In this document: in pieces, positions 37,395 to 48,085 of the stretch
Layout: each line of letters begins with the position of its first letter
Numbering within the stretch: the first letter of the stretch is position 1
From: Xenopus tropicalis
Taxonomy: Eukaryota; Chordata; Amphibia; Anura; Pipidae
Assembly (NCBI RefSeq): GCF_000004195.4
Contig: NC_030678.2
Coordinates: 81,690,904 to 81,754,903, forward strand
Direction: 5' to 3'
DNA length: 64,000 nucleotides
Position numbers and translations under genes: made by a program
The notes under the pieces: model-generated
The model's input: only the letters and a program-made list of their open reading frames with translations
Told to the model about the DNA's origin: nothing
Database searches by the model: none

Positions 37395-37796
37395 CTATTT
37401 TATATTAAAGACCTTAATGTTCCCAATAGAAAGCAGGCACAGAACAGTTGTGTCTCTTTTTAGATCTTCAAAGGGATAAAAATTACCTAAGTGTGACTAG
37501 ACAAATATTTGTACAGCATTTACTGCAATCAACTTTTAGCAAAAAAAAACACATTCTGTCACATGCCAAACCCACTGCACTATTGGCTCAATTATGGCTG
37601 GTTGAGAACTGGGGTTGGCACAAGAGCAAATTGTATTGGGGAATATTGCAGGTGACATATTTCCAAACATTAGGAAAAACGAATATTTATTACAGTGTAA
37701 GAAAATATGTTCATTTCTGCTGTTTGGGGCAACTGGTATTCATAATTCTTACAATTGGTACCCTTCAGTTATCTGCATCCAGCCCAGGGTTTAGCT

Positions 37797-38695
37797 ACTG
37801 TATATACTCGAGTATAAGCAGAGTTTTTCAGCACCCAAAATGTGCTGAAAGCATACTCAGTGTAGAATGTGCACCACATATCCAACTCTGAGTTTGGAGA
37901 AGTGTTCTGTTCTAAACAGGCCCCAGCTAATCTGTTTGGCAATAAATTGCAGAGTGTCGGCAACAGCGTCCATGCAGGCTGACAGAGCAGGGAACGAGCA
38001 GTGCTCTCACATGGAAATGAAGGATGACCGTAAGGGGCTGCCGGAAGTAATGCACTTTGCTCTGCCCTGCACTATTTCATTTTCAGCTGTCCGACAGAAA
38101 CGGAACCAGGGATGCAGTGGTAGTGCAGCAAGCTCACTCTTAAGAAAAAAAGTAAGCGTTCTTTGCCTAAATAAATTTTGGAGCTGACAGGTTAAGCTTA
38201 GGAGGTGGCATGAAAGCAGCTCTTTTCACTAGTTAGTTTTAAGGTCCTCTCATTTTGCATTAAATGTACATACTTTGGCTAAAATTTCAGGTTGTGGGGT
38301 TGTGTAAAATCTGTCTGTGCTGTACCTGATCAGTAGTTACTTTTTAAATTCTGCTTAAAATTATGAGCTAATATTTTTTAATCTGACTGGTGGTTTTTCA
38401 TATTTAATTAGGGAACCTGTGGTGGGCATCTAGTGTGCCAGTCTAACAGTGCTTACTGTCATGTCAGAGTGGTTAATGCTTGGGGTTAATGTGTTGTAAA
38501 TCAATTTCTGTAATGATATTACTGGTTTAAAATGTTTAGCAATGTTCTATGAGATTGGGGCCCTCGGCTTTTCCTTTTCACTTTATGCCACATTTTGATG
38601 AGCTGGCCCTGCTTATACGTTTTTCCTGTTTTCTTAGGTAAAATTAGGTACCTCGGCTTATATTCGGATCGGCTTATACTCGAGTATATGCGGTA
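37797..38695. mobile_element. TATACTCGAGTATA-ended element in ago3 intron 12
   Basis: The left end GTATATACTCGAGTATAAGC and right end GGCTTATACTCGAGTATATG are inverted; the second unit TCGGCTTATATTCGGATCGG precedes the right end. A short stem AGTTTTTCAGCAC / GTGCTGAAAG follows the left end. Length about 899 bp. The 106-codon ORF inside has no recognised family. A sister copy is at 33717-34376, sharing the last 60 bases almost exactly. Confidence 0.75.
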
Positions 38696-38808
38696 TGTAT
38701 ACCTCCAATAACCATTTCCAAAACAAAGATATACTCAGTGAAATGAAAGTTGTCCTAATAAAAAGTAACATTTTATAAAACATGTAATGTGGCAAACTCT
38801 TTACATAC

Positions 38809-38993
38809 CATACACAGGTGTTTTCCCTGGCAAAATAACAATGATGAGCTGGAGGCCAGAATATGTGTTTTTCAGGTGCCGGAACATGGGCTCCACACTG
38901 TCTGCCCCCTGTGCATATTTACAGAAGCATGGCTGACCCTGGATTGGCATTCCTGCATCCTTTGATATCTTTCGTAGCTGGTCTGTGAATCCT
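38809..38993 (-). CDS. ago3: Argonaute-3 exon 12 (MID)
   Basis: Residues 469-531, [20 protein letters not shown] then [20 protein letters not shown] and [20 protein letters not shown], ending at Y530, which stacks on the guide's first base. The GADSVEPMF segment lies next to the nucleotide specificity loop. Acceptor GTCATACAG, donor [23 protein letters not shown] with Ile-Ile is shared by AGO1/3/4 (AGO2 LVVVILPG). Confidence 0.98.
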
Positions 38994-39153
38994 CTGTATG
39001 ACACAAATAAGACTTATTAGGAGGTAAAAATGGCAAGAAAGAAATGCTTCCCTACTGGCGGGAGGCATTGCTGGTGGGAACACATTTTCTCCCACAGTAC
39101 CACATAATTAACCGCAGGTGACAATTCTCTCAGTGTGCTATAAGCCTTTAACT

Positions 39154-39475
39154 CAGGGGTAGGGAACCTATGGCTCGGGAGCCAGATGTGGCTCTTTTGA
39201 TGGCTGCATCTGGCTCGCTGGCAAATCTTTAATAAAAAAAATAATGGGGTGCGTGACCTGCTCTCAGTGGATAGAAGACGTGTTCTAAGCCTTAGAACAC
39301 GTCTTCTATCCGCCAAGCGCAGGCCACGCCCTCCTCTGCATCCGCCATCCTTGGGACCCACCCTACCTTGCCCCGCAGCATCCGCAGCCAAACATATTGT
39401 ATGGCTCTCACGGAATTACTTTTTAAAATATGTGGTGTTTATGGCTCTCTCAGCCAAAAAGGTTCCCGACCCCTG
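39154..39475. mobile_element. Young hAT MITE, 322 bp, perfect 8-bp TSD, in ago3 intron 11
   Basis: The left end CAGGGGTAGGGAACCTATGG and right end AAAAAGGTTCCCGACCCCTG are inverted. CTTTAACT occurs immediately on both sides (39146-39153, 39476-39483) with no mismatch. Inside, 39269-39289 and 39291-39311 form a perfect 21-bp hairpin with a one-base loop. 'GTGGCTCTTTTG' and 'ATGGCTCTCTCAG' recur as subterminal repeats. No transposase. Confidence 0.93.
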
Positions 39476-39766
39476 CTTTAACTGTTTCAGTTAGCTGGCT
39501 TGCAACATTGTTTCAAAAGTGAAGCCAGAAATACACAGAATGTCAACAGTTACTGCACTTACATACAAAGTAACTTTGAAAACAGTAAAAAAAAAAAAAC
39601 TAATCAATATATATTCAGACGTTGCTTCAAATTACATTTTTGCAAAGAAAAAAAAAAAAAGAAAAGCAGTTTTTGGGTGGGGGACCCCTTTCTTACAAAA
39701 ATACACATGCGCTGTTGCTCTGAAAAGGTTCCTACTGAATCTGTCCTAAATAAATTACTGACTTAC

Positions 39767-39900
39767 TTCAAAATCTCTTCTCTGCACTGCCTTTGCGTTG
39801 CAAAACATGCAATCGCCCACATCTTGATTTCCACACCAGTATGGAACTGCTTTCCCCGCATGTCCCAAACCCCATGACTTGGAGTTGCCACTGTCCGATT
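39767..39900 (-). CDS. ago3: Argonaute-3 exon 11 (linker 2 / MID start)
   Basis: Residues 425-469, [20 protein letters not shown] then [20 protein letters not shown] and [14 protein letters not shown] and [13 protein letters not shown] are AGO3-specific (AGO2 KAIATPVQG, KVWAIACFAPQRQ). The donor TGAA/GTAAGT is strong. The acceptor is unusual: TTTCCCTCTCTC is followed by AAAAAAG rather than a pyrimidine next to the AG. Frame and the family alignment still fix it here. Confidence 0.97.
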
Positions 39901-40354
39901 CTTTTTTGAGAGAGGGAAATTGGAAAGAACATTAAGTAATAATCACATATGATGAATCATATAATAAAACCCATTTTTGTTAAAAAAAACCATATCTAAA
40001 GATCATTTCTACAATATTTCTGCCAGATATACCCAAGGCTTTAGGCATATGCTTAAAAGGGTTGTTCACCTTTGAATTAACATTATTCTGATATTCTGAG
40101 ACAATTTTTTATTATTTGTGGGGTTTTTTTCATTATTTAGCTTTTTGGTCAGCAGCTCTCCAGTTTAGAATCTATCTGGTTGCTATGGTCCAAAATAACC
40201 CTAGCACCTAGGCAGTGGTTTGAATGAGAGACTGGAAGATGATCAGGAGATGACCTGAATGGAAAGATAAGTACTACAAATACCAATAACAATAAGCAAA
40301 GCCCAAGCTTCTGTATTTTTCAATAATTTGTATTGGCATTTGTTTAAACCACAA

Positions 40355-40907
40355 TAAAGTGCGACAAATACAAATCGTACTTGTCGCGCAAAGTACGAAA
40401 GTTTCGGATTCATTCAAGCTTCGTTATCGTGACTTTCCTTTGGCCAGGTTGGAGCTGCAGAGTCCAGCAAAAAATAGTTGACTGGCAAAACGAGTGTAAT
40501 GCAAGCGGGGCTTACCCCCTGCGTGTTTAATCAAAAAATAGCAGCAACGTTTCGGGGGCATACCCCTTTGTCAGCCATGTGCTGGGAATGCCGACTCTCT
40601 GGGCTTTGCACCGAGTAAGAATTGTTGGAAGAGATAAGGGTGTGCTGGGTGAACTTTCTTTGGAGCTGCAGAGTGCCTTTGAGTCCTATGGGAGGCTTCC
40701 AAAAACATGCACAGAAGGATCAAAGTCAGAAAGGTTTTCCTGCCGTTTACGATCATTCGGACACAAAAAATTTGTGACTTTCGGATCGTCAATACAATAT
40801 TATCGTGACTAATGCGATATTTTCGTAAGCATTTTTGTGATATTTCCTAATCCGAATTTTACCCATTTCGGGATTCGAACTCGTACTTTGATGAATCAGC
40901 CCCTAGA
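40355..40907. mobile_element. Harbinger-style MITE inside the intron 10 element
   Basis: It contains CGTACTTGTCGCGCAAAGTA near the left, TTTTCCTGCCGTTTACGATC, TATTATCGTGACTAATGCGA and TTTTCGTAAGC, and ends TTGATGAATCAGCCCCTA, as in the copies at 4024-4330 and 33458-34399. It is itself split by the 40463-40673 insertion. Confidence 0.7.
40463..40673 (-). mobile_element. Short retroposon-like insert with 14-bp direct repeats
   Basis: TTGGAGCTGCAGAG occurs at 40449-40462 and again at 40660-40673, flanking about 197 bp of unrelated sequence. Removing the insert and one repeat restores a continuous host element (TTTGGCCAGG...GCAGAGTGCCTTTGAGTC). Duplications of 14 bp are typical of target-primed retroposition. 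The body includes AACGTTTCGGGGGCATACCC. The family is not identified and no clear A-tail is present. Confidence 0.7.
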
Positions 40908-41150
40908 TGTTTCCATGGTCTTATTACAGGACCATAGTTTCATTTTTCTGTAAACCCCATCAGCCAGATAGCATTTTAAAATGCAAAAAGGCAAAACAGG
41001 GAGGTAAATAATTCAAAACCTATACTTAATAATAAAAAAATCTAAATCATAATTTTCTAAACCAAGCCATTCTATAACATCCTAAACATTAACTAAAAGA
41101 TAAAGACCAGTTCACAAGCACTCAATGTACATGCAATATAATTCACATAC

Positions 41151-41273
41151 TCTTCCTCCATACTGTAACATTGGTGCAGGAAGAACTCTTCCAGTCACAT
41201 GGGCCATCTCATCACGTACTTTAAACTGAAATTCTTGAACAAAGGGGTCTGCATCATAATTTGCACTTCTAAC
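41151..41273 (-). CDS. ago3: Argonaute-3 exon 10 (linker 2)
   Basis: Forty-one whole codons, residues 384-424: [20 protein letters not shown], then [20 protein letters not shown] and R. The first serine corresponds to the regulatory S387 site of human AGO2. Acceptor TTCTTCCAG, donor [30 protein letters not shown] agrees with AGO3 (AGO2 SFNTDPYVREFGIMVKDEM). Confidence 0.98.
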
Positions 41274-41343
41274 CTGGAAGAATGGTTGTTGGATACAAAA
41301 AAAATAACGTATTAGACCCTGAAACCTTGCTGTAGAAATGTCA

Positions 41344-41541
<198 letters not shown>

Positions 41542-42353
41542 TTAAAAAGCCAAATCATTATTGGGACTGCTCAGATGCTGTATCACTGTACTATTACAAA
41601 AACACATTTGGCTGCCATTTAAAAAAATTCCTTTCGGTTCGGGCAGCCATGTTGGGATTCTAAGCATGTGAATAATAAAGAGTGTCCTAGCTTCATCATC
41701 ATCATTATTTTTATTATTATACATGTGATGTAGGATAAGTGGTCGAGTACCTTGTTCTTCCATCTCATAATAAGTGAGCCAGGAAATACACTCATGTGCA
41801 TGTGTCTGACCAAAAATAGCCAGCTACACTGGTAGCAGTCAGCACAGTGCTAGCTAGGAGCATTTTTGGCCACCAGTATTGTTTCCCCCAACAAAAGTGT
41901 GGGTTCTATTAGATTGCCCCTCCGGAGGGGAAAACCATTTTACTAAAAGGAGAAGTAATGGTAATTATAGACCATAGGTACCCCCCACACATAAGCCCCC
42001 CTTCCTAACTACAGCAATTAGGCTCCAAGAAAGGCCCTGCAACCTAGCATCAGACTCTGTTTGGTGAACCTAGTTTAAAAAAAAAATAATAAACTTCATC
42101 TAATGCCTCTACATGCATTGACAACAGGGGCAAGAGGTATGAGATGCTCAGGTAAGTGGGGGGGACCCAGACTGGATGTAAGTGACAGAAGAAGTATGTG
42201 AGCAGCACCTGCACACCACTGCACCCTAGACATGTGCCTCTTCTACCTTCCCCTAGTTCCAGCCCTGCCTACATGAATGAATAGTGAGATTTCATTTATA
42301 TCTGAGGATTACTAACTGCTAAGGGCCACAGTAATGGACACATATGAACTTAC

Positions 42354-42501
42354 TTCTAGAGGCAGGTACGTGTGTTTCTGCTCCTGTCCAACTTGTAGAC
42401 AGGGGAGATGAGGGTACTTCAGCTGGAGGTTATACTTTTCCCTAAAGTATTGAGCTACCGTCCTTTCTACAGTCTGCCCATTCTCCAACTGTAGAGGAAA
42501 C
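42354..42501 (-). CDS. ago3: Argonaute-3 exon 8 (PAZ)
   Basis: Residues 294-343: [49 protein letters not shown]. It contains the PAZ core aromatic and Leu residues ([18 protein letters not shown]) that grip the guide 3' end. EKYNLQ has Asn where mammalian AGO3 has Thr or Lys in some paralogues. Acceptor TTCTCCCAG, donor GAA/GTAAGT. Confidence 0.98.
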
Positions 42502-42711
42502 CTGGGAGAAAGTGACCAGATTACAAGTTATATAAAAGGCAACTATGTTTGAAACAAAGCTTTATCTTATAAAAAGAACAAACCTTATAAATATATTCAG
42601 GGATTTCTGTACCATTTCTAAAATAATCAAGTTATACTTAATTATCCCTCTCGCCAGATTTTGACTAAAGGTCAGGTCAGAAACATTAATATGGCCTCCC
42701 TAGAACATTTG

Positions 42712-43112
42712 TTAAAGGAGAAGGAAAGGCTAAGTCACTTGGGGGTGCCAAAATGTTAAGCACCCCCAAGTGACTTTAATCGCTTACCTTGTACCCCGGG
42801 CTGGTGCCCCTGTTAGAAGAAAACAGCACCAGCCCGGGGTACCTGCAGCGGAGCGCTTCCTCCTTCCGGCTTCGTTTTGCAAGGACTAAAGGACAGGCGC
42901 ATGCGCAGTAGAGTGAAAAGCCGACTTCGGCTTTTTTACTATACTGCGCATGCGCGCGCACTGAAGCAGGAAGCGCTGCAGCTACCCCAAGCTGGTGCTG
43001 TTCTCTCAGAACAGGGGCACCAGCCAGGGGTAAAAGGTAGGCGATTTAAGTCACGTGGGGGTGCCTAACATTTTGGCACCCCCAAGTGACTTTGCCTTTC
43101 CTTCTCCTTTAA
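42712..43112. mobile_element. T2-like element, 401 bp, with two intact GCGCATGCGC sites
   Basis: TTAAAGGAGAAGGAAAGG and CCTTTCCTTCTCCTTTAA are perfect inverted ends with TTAA. Inner arms AAGTCACTTGGGGGTGCC / GGCACCCCCAAGTGACTT pair perfectly. GCGCATGCGC occurs at 42897-42906 and 42946-42955, on either side of a CCGACTTCGG centre. Located in ago3 intron 7. A decayed sister is at 16765-17145. Confidence 0.92.
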
Positions 43113-44099
43113 GTAAACTTTCAAAATACTAAACTCTTGTGTGGAAACTTTGGGGCGAATTCGAAAACAAAGTGCCATATATGTTCTGCCACCTGGGATT
43201 CACTTTACAACCGGTGGAAAAGCATCAATCCAACTCAACAGATACATTCCTGAAAGGGGTACATAATGAATTGATTATAATTAGAATGTTCCTTATTTCT
43301 ATGAGATGAAGCTTATAATAAAGGGGATGTCCACCTTTATTCTTAATGCCAAAATATGTATTTTCAGAACAGTTACATAATAAAAGTGCTGCTATATTTT
43401 ACTGATATTTCTTTTTTTTAATTTAGCAATTACAGTGCTGTCCCTTCGCTGACAATATGATTTGTGCTATATGCACTAATAAGGAAGGTAGGGAGCATGT
43501 GCTGTATTGGTGCTGGTCTTTCCCGCTAGGTGCTGCAAATCTTTGCAAGAGAAAGTGAGGTTAGGGTGCCCTCCTCAAACAGGACAGATGGAGCAAAGCA
43601 GTTGTTCATATTGTAAAAACACTCATTTTGGCAATAGGGACTCTTTGAAGACAAAGTTTATTAAAGGATGCCTAGTGAAACCACATATTAGCAGAACACA
43701 CGAGGCAGAAGTGGATTCATTTTTCCATATGCAATTTAAAGTTTCCCTGATCGTATTTCTGTGAAAACAGGCTCAAAGATATTTTCCCAGTTACAATTTA
43801 CTCAATTGTTACTGGGAAAATACCAACAATACAATACCAATAATACATTCTGCAACATTAGGTTAAAAAATAAAAAGTAACATGATAAAGACATTAAAAA
43901 AAATTGCTTGTGCTCTTATAAAATTCATCTTTGATATCTCAAACAAAATCGAGCAAGTAGAATGAGCAAGTAGAATATTGTGACCTTGGCTGCCAGCCTT
44001 CTGCATTTCCCTGTTACAATTATTATGTTAATTTACAATATTAAGACAAAGGCAGGATTGCTCCCCCAGTGATACATAAGTGGTGGGTATTGCAACTTA

Positions 44100-44240
<141 letters not shown>

Positions 44241-44701
44241 TTATAGACTCTAGCATTTGTAACACAGTCCTGTTGGTGTCCCACTGCCATGTCAGGATCA
44301 CATGGCTAATTCATGCACATTATCTAGGAGGTATACTCTAAAGCACCACAAGAAAGTACAGCGCTACCTTGCACCATTAAGACCTGCAATTTGCACAAGA
44401 TTTTCAAGCACAGAGCTTTGCGCAAGTGGTGAATACATGATGCCCTAAAAGCCACAATTTTGTGACCCATAGTGCTCTGCCCACTTGCTCCTAGGACTTT
44501 GAGAATAAGCTGTACTTTTTCTTAACCTTGGGGGCCACAGTGCTGCAGCATGCTTAAGATATGGTTACAACCAGCTGTATGGGTTAAGGGGCCATTATAT
44601 ACATCATACAGTATATTATGTATGCTTTCTGTTTATTCACTGAAAACTCTGCCTTTGCTCTAGAAACCTGCTCCACAGCAACAATAGTAATTTGTACTTA
44701 C

Positions 44702-44836
44702 CCTTTATCTCTTTGGTAAATTTTACCCGGTGAGAGTCAGTCAGAGGTCTAGGCTGTTCATCAATGTTATGGATGTCAAGAACTTCACACATGAACTGAA
44801 TAACTGGTTGTGCTTTATAAAAGGCAGTGGCAGAAA
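44702..44836 (-). CDS. ago3: Argonaute-3 exon 6 (linker 1 / PAZ start)
   Basis: Residues 220-265: [20 protein letters not shown], then [20 protein letters not shown] and [25 protein letters not shown] is diagnostic for AGO3-type PAZ entry (AGO2 [23 protein letters not shown]). Acceptor TTCCCTCCAG, donor AAGG/GTAAGT. Confidence 0.98.
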
Positions 44837-45756
44837 CTGGAGGGAAAAGAAAGAGCTACGTATTTATACCAATTTTTGCATGTGTGAGGTTAAAAGCTGT
44901 GCTCTGTTAAACATATTTACATCTTTAAACCAGATTACATCTTGGTTACCAGTCCAGAGGCCTTTCTTTTGTTTGGTTCATTTCTTTGCTTTGCACCCCT
45001 TTAGTTGTAAATTGCTGTTAATTTTAGCCTCTCTTTCTCACCATACATATGTAAATCCAGGAAAACAGAGTAAAGTCTTTTTTTTTTTTTTGTAATCATT
45101 ACCACTTTACATAACATATCGAGTGGTCTGCAGAAAATGTTAAATCATTAACATCAGCCTCCTGTGCACACACCCCTATTAGATTAAAGAATAATATATG
45201 ATAAACACTAAATACAACAGGATAGAGAGGACAGTTTTCCTTGAGCAACAGACTAGTGCCTAGAGGTAGCGCATATGTGCAAACACGTGTAGCGCAAAGA
45301 GTTTTTTTTTTTGTTTTTTTTAAATGTCAAGAACATTAAACTCCCTTGTGAATCCTAACAAGATTCATCTTTTTTTGGGTAAACCATAACCTTGTTATTA
45401 CACTTTCCACATTCCAAGTACCAGGAATCCGTGCAACATTAAGTAAACAGGAAATACCAGAAAAATAAGCATATATTTGTAAGGTTTTCAAAGCAAATAC
45501 CTGGCAAATGCTAAATGAAAATTGGCAAACTAAGTAAGTGGCATTAAACATAGCTTGTGAAAAATAGTGCTGCTGCTCTTAAAAATGTGTTACAGGCAGA
45601 CTTACAGGCAATTTTTGTGCCTTCAGAAATACTTTCTATATCATACTTGCATTGTAAGTTAGTGGCGATGGGGCTGAAAGTCATGTAGTAAACCATACTT
45701 TAATGCTTTGTATTACCAATGTGGGTGTTAGTGAGCCCTGAGAAACTAATTATACA

Positions 45757-46022
45757 TTAAGGGTAAGGCCCCACAAGCGTCTGTAGGCTTGAAAATTCTT
45801 CTTGTTGTGCCTGCACATCGAATCAACCCGAGACCAACATGCAGCCGATATCCACCAACAAACGGCAAGTCCCGCTAGTTGGTGGATGTCGGCTGCGTTT
45901 GCCTTCACCTGGGCAGATTCAATGCTTCCGGGTACAGGCACAATGAGAATCTTTAAGCATACGGGAGTATTGTCAGCCTGCACTTATTACTCAGGCTGAC
46001 GACTCACCTTGTGGGGCCTTAA
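45757..46022. mobile_element. Palindromic MITE with TTAAGG...GGCCCCACAAG ends
   Basis: Left TTAAGGGTAAGGCCCCACAA and right TTGTGGGGCCTTAA are inverted. In the centre GCAGCCGATATCCACCAAC faces GTTGGTGGATGTCGGCTGC, a stem of 18 paired bases with one mismatch. Next to it TGTTGTGCCTGCACA... faces TACAGGCACAATGAGAA. No coding capacity. Confidence 0.8.
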
Positions 46023-46045
46023 CCTAAGAAACACAGAAGGAATAG

Positions 46046-46236
46046 AACAGTTGGAGGAGTTGGCTTAGAGTTTGTGATCAGCCTTTGATGTGGGATCTCA
46101 TGCTAGGGACCCTGGTTCCATTCCCTGGGGGAACTCCTTGTGACTCTGGACAAGTCACCTTATCTGGTCCCAGCATACTAATACACCTATAAAGGCTGCC
46201 TTGAGTCCCAGAGGAGTAAAGCGCTATATAAATAAT
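46046..46236 (+). mobile_element. tRNA-derived V-core-like SINE
   Basis: A-box-like TGGCTTAGAG (46061) and B-box GGTTCCATTCC (46114-46124) form a type 2 Pol III promoter. They are followed by CTCTGGACAAGTCACCTTAT, which resembles the central core of V-SINEs, and a 3' tail TAAAGCGCTATATAAATAA of the kind shared with a LINE partner. It is antisense to ago3. Confidence 0.75.
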
Positions 46237-46349
46237 ACCCTTACATACAACATAAATACTTCCTCCCACGTGAAACCCTCCATACCCGTGTTGGAACATT
46301 AGCATCAAACAAGGATTAGCTCATTGATTTAGTTGCATTTATTTATTAG

Positions 46350-46406
46350 ACGCGGTTTGAGTCTTGCCTCAGCACCCCATGGCCTTGGGGCAACCCACTT
46401 ACAGGG
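46350..46406 (+). mobile_element. Second V-core-like SINE fragment
   Basis: B-box-like GGTTTGAGTCTTGCC is followed by GCACCCCATGGCCTTGGGGC and AACCCACTTACAGGG, a degraded core. No A-box half and no tail are recognised. Confidence 0.5.
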
Positions 46407-46852
46407 TAATATTATAAGGGGTGTGCCAGAAACCAATCAACAAGTAACAGGTTTTGTTTCTTTAAGAACAAATATCTAATTGGTTGTTTTGGGTCACTAG
46501 ACTAGACTAACAAATGTTAGTAGCCAAACCTAGACTTTAATCACTACAGGGCAAGGAGTCTTAATGGCCTTTCTGCACAGCCCTGAGAACAACTGGTTTC
46601 ACTTTAAGAAAGAAAAAGTTAATATTATGAAAGTGACGGGGTGTAGTGGAATTTGCTTAATATACAACCCATTTGTAAATATGAATATTATAACTATTCA
46701 TATTTTTCAGTATTCCTATAAATGACCAAATACATATGTATAAACCTCTGCCATGTATATAATTAATTAAGTAGCATTTTCATCTTCTCTATAAAAGACA
46801 TTTTGTAGTGTTATGTTAAACCAGCAAAAGAAGTATTTCACAATACAGGAAT

Positions 46853-47066
46853 GAGATCTGTTATAAGCAAAAGTAACCTTGTAGTTGATCCCAACAAAGA
46901 TATAATTAATCCTCATTGAAAGCAAAACGATCAGATTGGGTTTAATTAATGTTTATTTGATTTTTTTAGTAGACTTAGGGTATGGAGATCCAAATTATGG
47001 AAAGGCCTGTTATCTGGAAAAACCCCAGGTCTCAAGCATTCTGAATAACAGATCCCATACCTGTAT
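46853..47066. mobile_element. Family A MITE, internally shortened
   Basis: TTGATCCCAACAAAGATATA, ATTGGGTTTAATTAATG, GTATGGAGATCCAAATTATG and ACAGATCCCATACCTGTATA match 26249-26527 and 7650-7979. The left terminus is eroded. Confidence 0.7.
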
Positions 47067-47887
47067 AAACAATCTAGGCTTAATTACTACCAAAGTCACT
47101 ATCTTACATATGCATAAGGCATGTATTGCTGTCATGAATGATGTGTGCACTGGAAACATTCTTACCATAGGAAGTTATCATAAACCCATAAACCAATGCA
47201 AAATCCAGTTCTTAAATTCAGCAAGTGGGCTAAATATGAGAATAAAAATGAATTGTCTGAAATGCCGAACAAGTAGTCTCTGAAGCAGAAACACTAGCTA
47301 CAGCCCTAAAGACCAAGTAGTGAAAGTATAAATAGAAACACATGTAGGAAAAGTTGGGATTGCTTTTGTGCTTAGCACTGCCAGGGCACACGCAACAAGC
47401 AAACATAGAAGACTGCTGCTTTCAGGCTTGGCTGGCGAGAAAGGACTGCAGCAGATCGGAACAAACACATCCCAGGAATGCACAAGCGTGTAACTGGGTG
47501 AAGTGAGTTCCAAGAGCAGAGTCTAGAAAAGCAAAACAAAAAAACCTGGCAGGAAAAAAAGTGAGTCACGGCCACTGGTGCGATTTGTGTAGGCTTAGTA
47601 TGGTTTCCAATTACTTCCTTTACTTTGGTACAATTTGTACTTAGAAGCACAGAAATAGCCCAGTGAGTTTGGGAGCACTGATTTTGTCATCCTTTTGTCG
47701 TTTCTTTGTTAACAAAGATGTAAGCCACTAATTACTTTATTCCTGTATCACGCTGACATTATACAGATGATTTTACCCATCCATCTTAAAATTTCAGTGT
47801 AGTGCCTCAAGCACAGGGAAGAAGAAGCAGCCGCTGCTTGGAGTATATACATGTCTATCACTTAACTTCACAGCGTAAGAGGTGTTG

Positions 47888-48085
47888 TGGGATCTACTAC
47901 CTGAAATCACATTAACCAGAAAGTTCCAATAAATGCCATTTTTCATACAAACCTATTATTTTGAGGATTTTGAGTTTTTAATGCGTAAGTACATTTTAGT
48001 AGACTTAAAGTATGGTGATTTTAAATTAAAGGAAAAATCCCTTACCTGGGAACCCCTAGGCCCCAAGCAGCCCAGATAACATATT
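47888..48085. mobile_element. Degenerate family A MITE
   Basis: GTGGGATCTACTACCTGAAA, CCAGAAAGTTCCAATAAATG, GTAGACTTAAAGTATGGTGA and ACCCCTAGGCCCCAAGCAGC correspond in order to the family, with many substitutions. Confidence 0.5.

Larger units (their letters stand above)
40056..41112. mobile_element. T2-like element filling most of ago3 intron 10, doubly nested
   Basis: The left part GGGTTGTTCACCTTTGAATT, GGTTGCTATGGTCCAAAATA and CCTGAATGGAAAGATAAGTA, and the right part CATTCTATAACATCCTAAAC with AACTAAAAGATAAAG, are the two ends of the GGGGTTGTTCAC family (compare 18178-18886). They are split by an insertion at about 40355-40907. The outer ends are worn. Confidence 0.7.

Noticed and set aside
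37448..37891. 147-codon plus-strand ORF
   Set aside because: It lies in ago3 intron 12, antisense, ends within a mobile element, and shows no recognisable domain.
37867..38187. 106-codon ORF inside the TATACTCGAGTATA element
   Set aside because: No transposase motif or family resemblance; the composition is like random sequence.
46055..46130. A functional tRNA gene
   Set aside because: A and B boxes are present but there is no cloverleaf; the V-core and LINE-like tail show a SINE.
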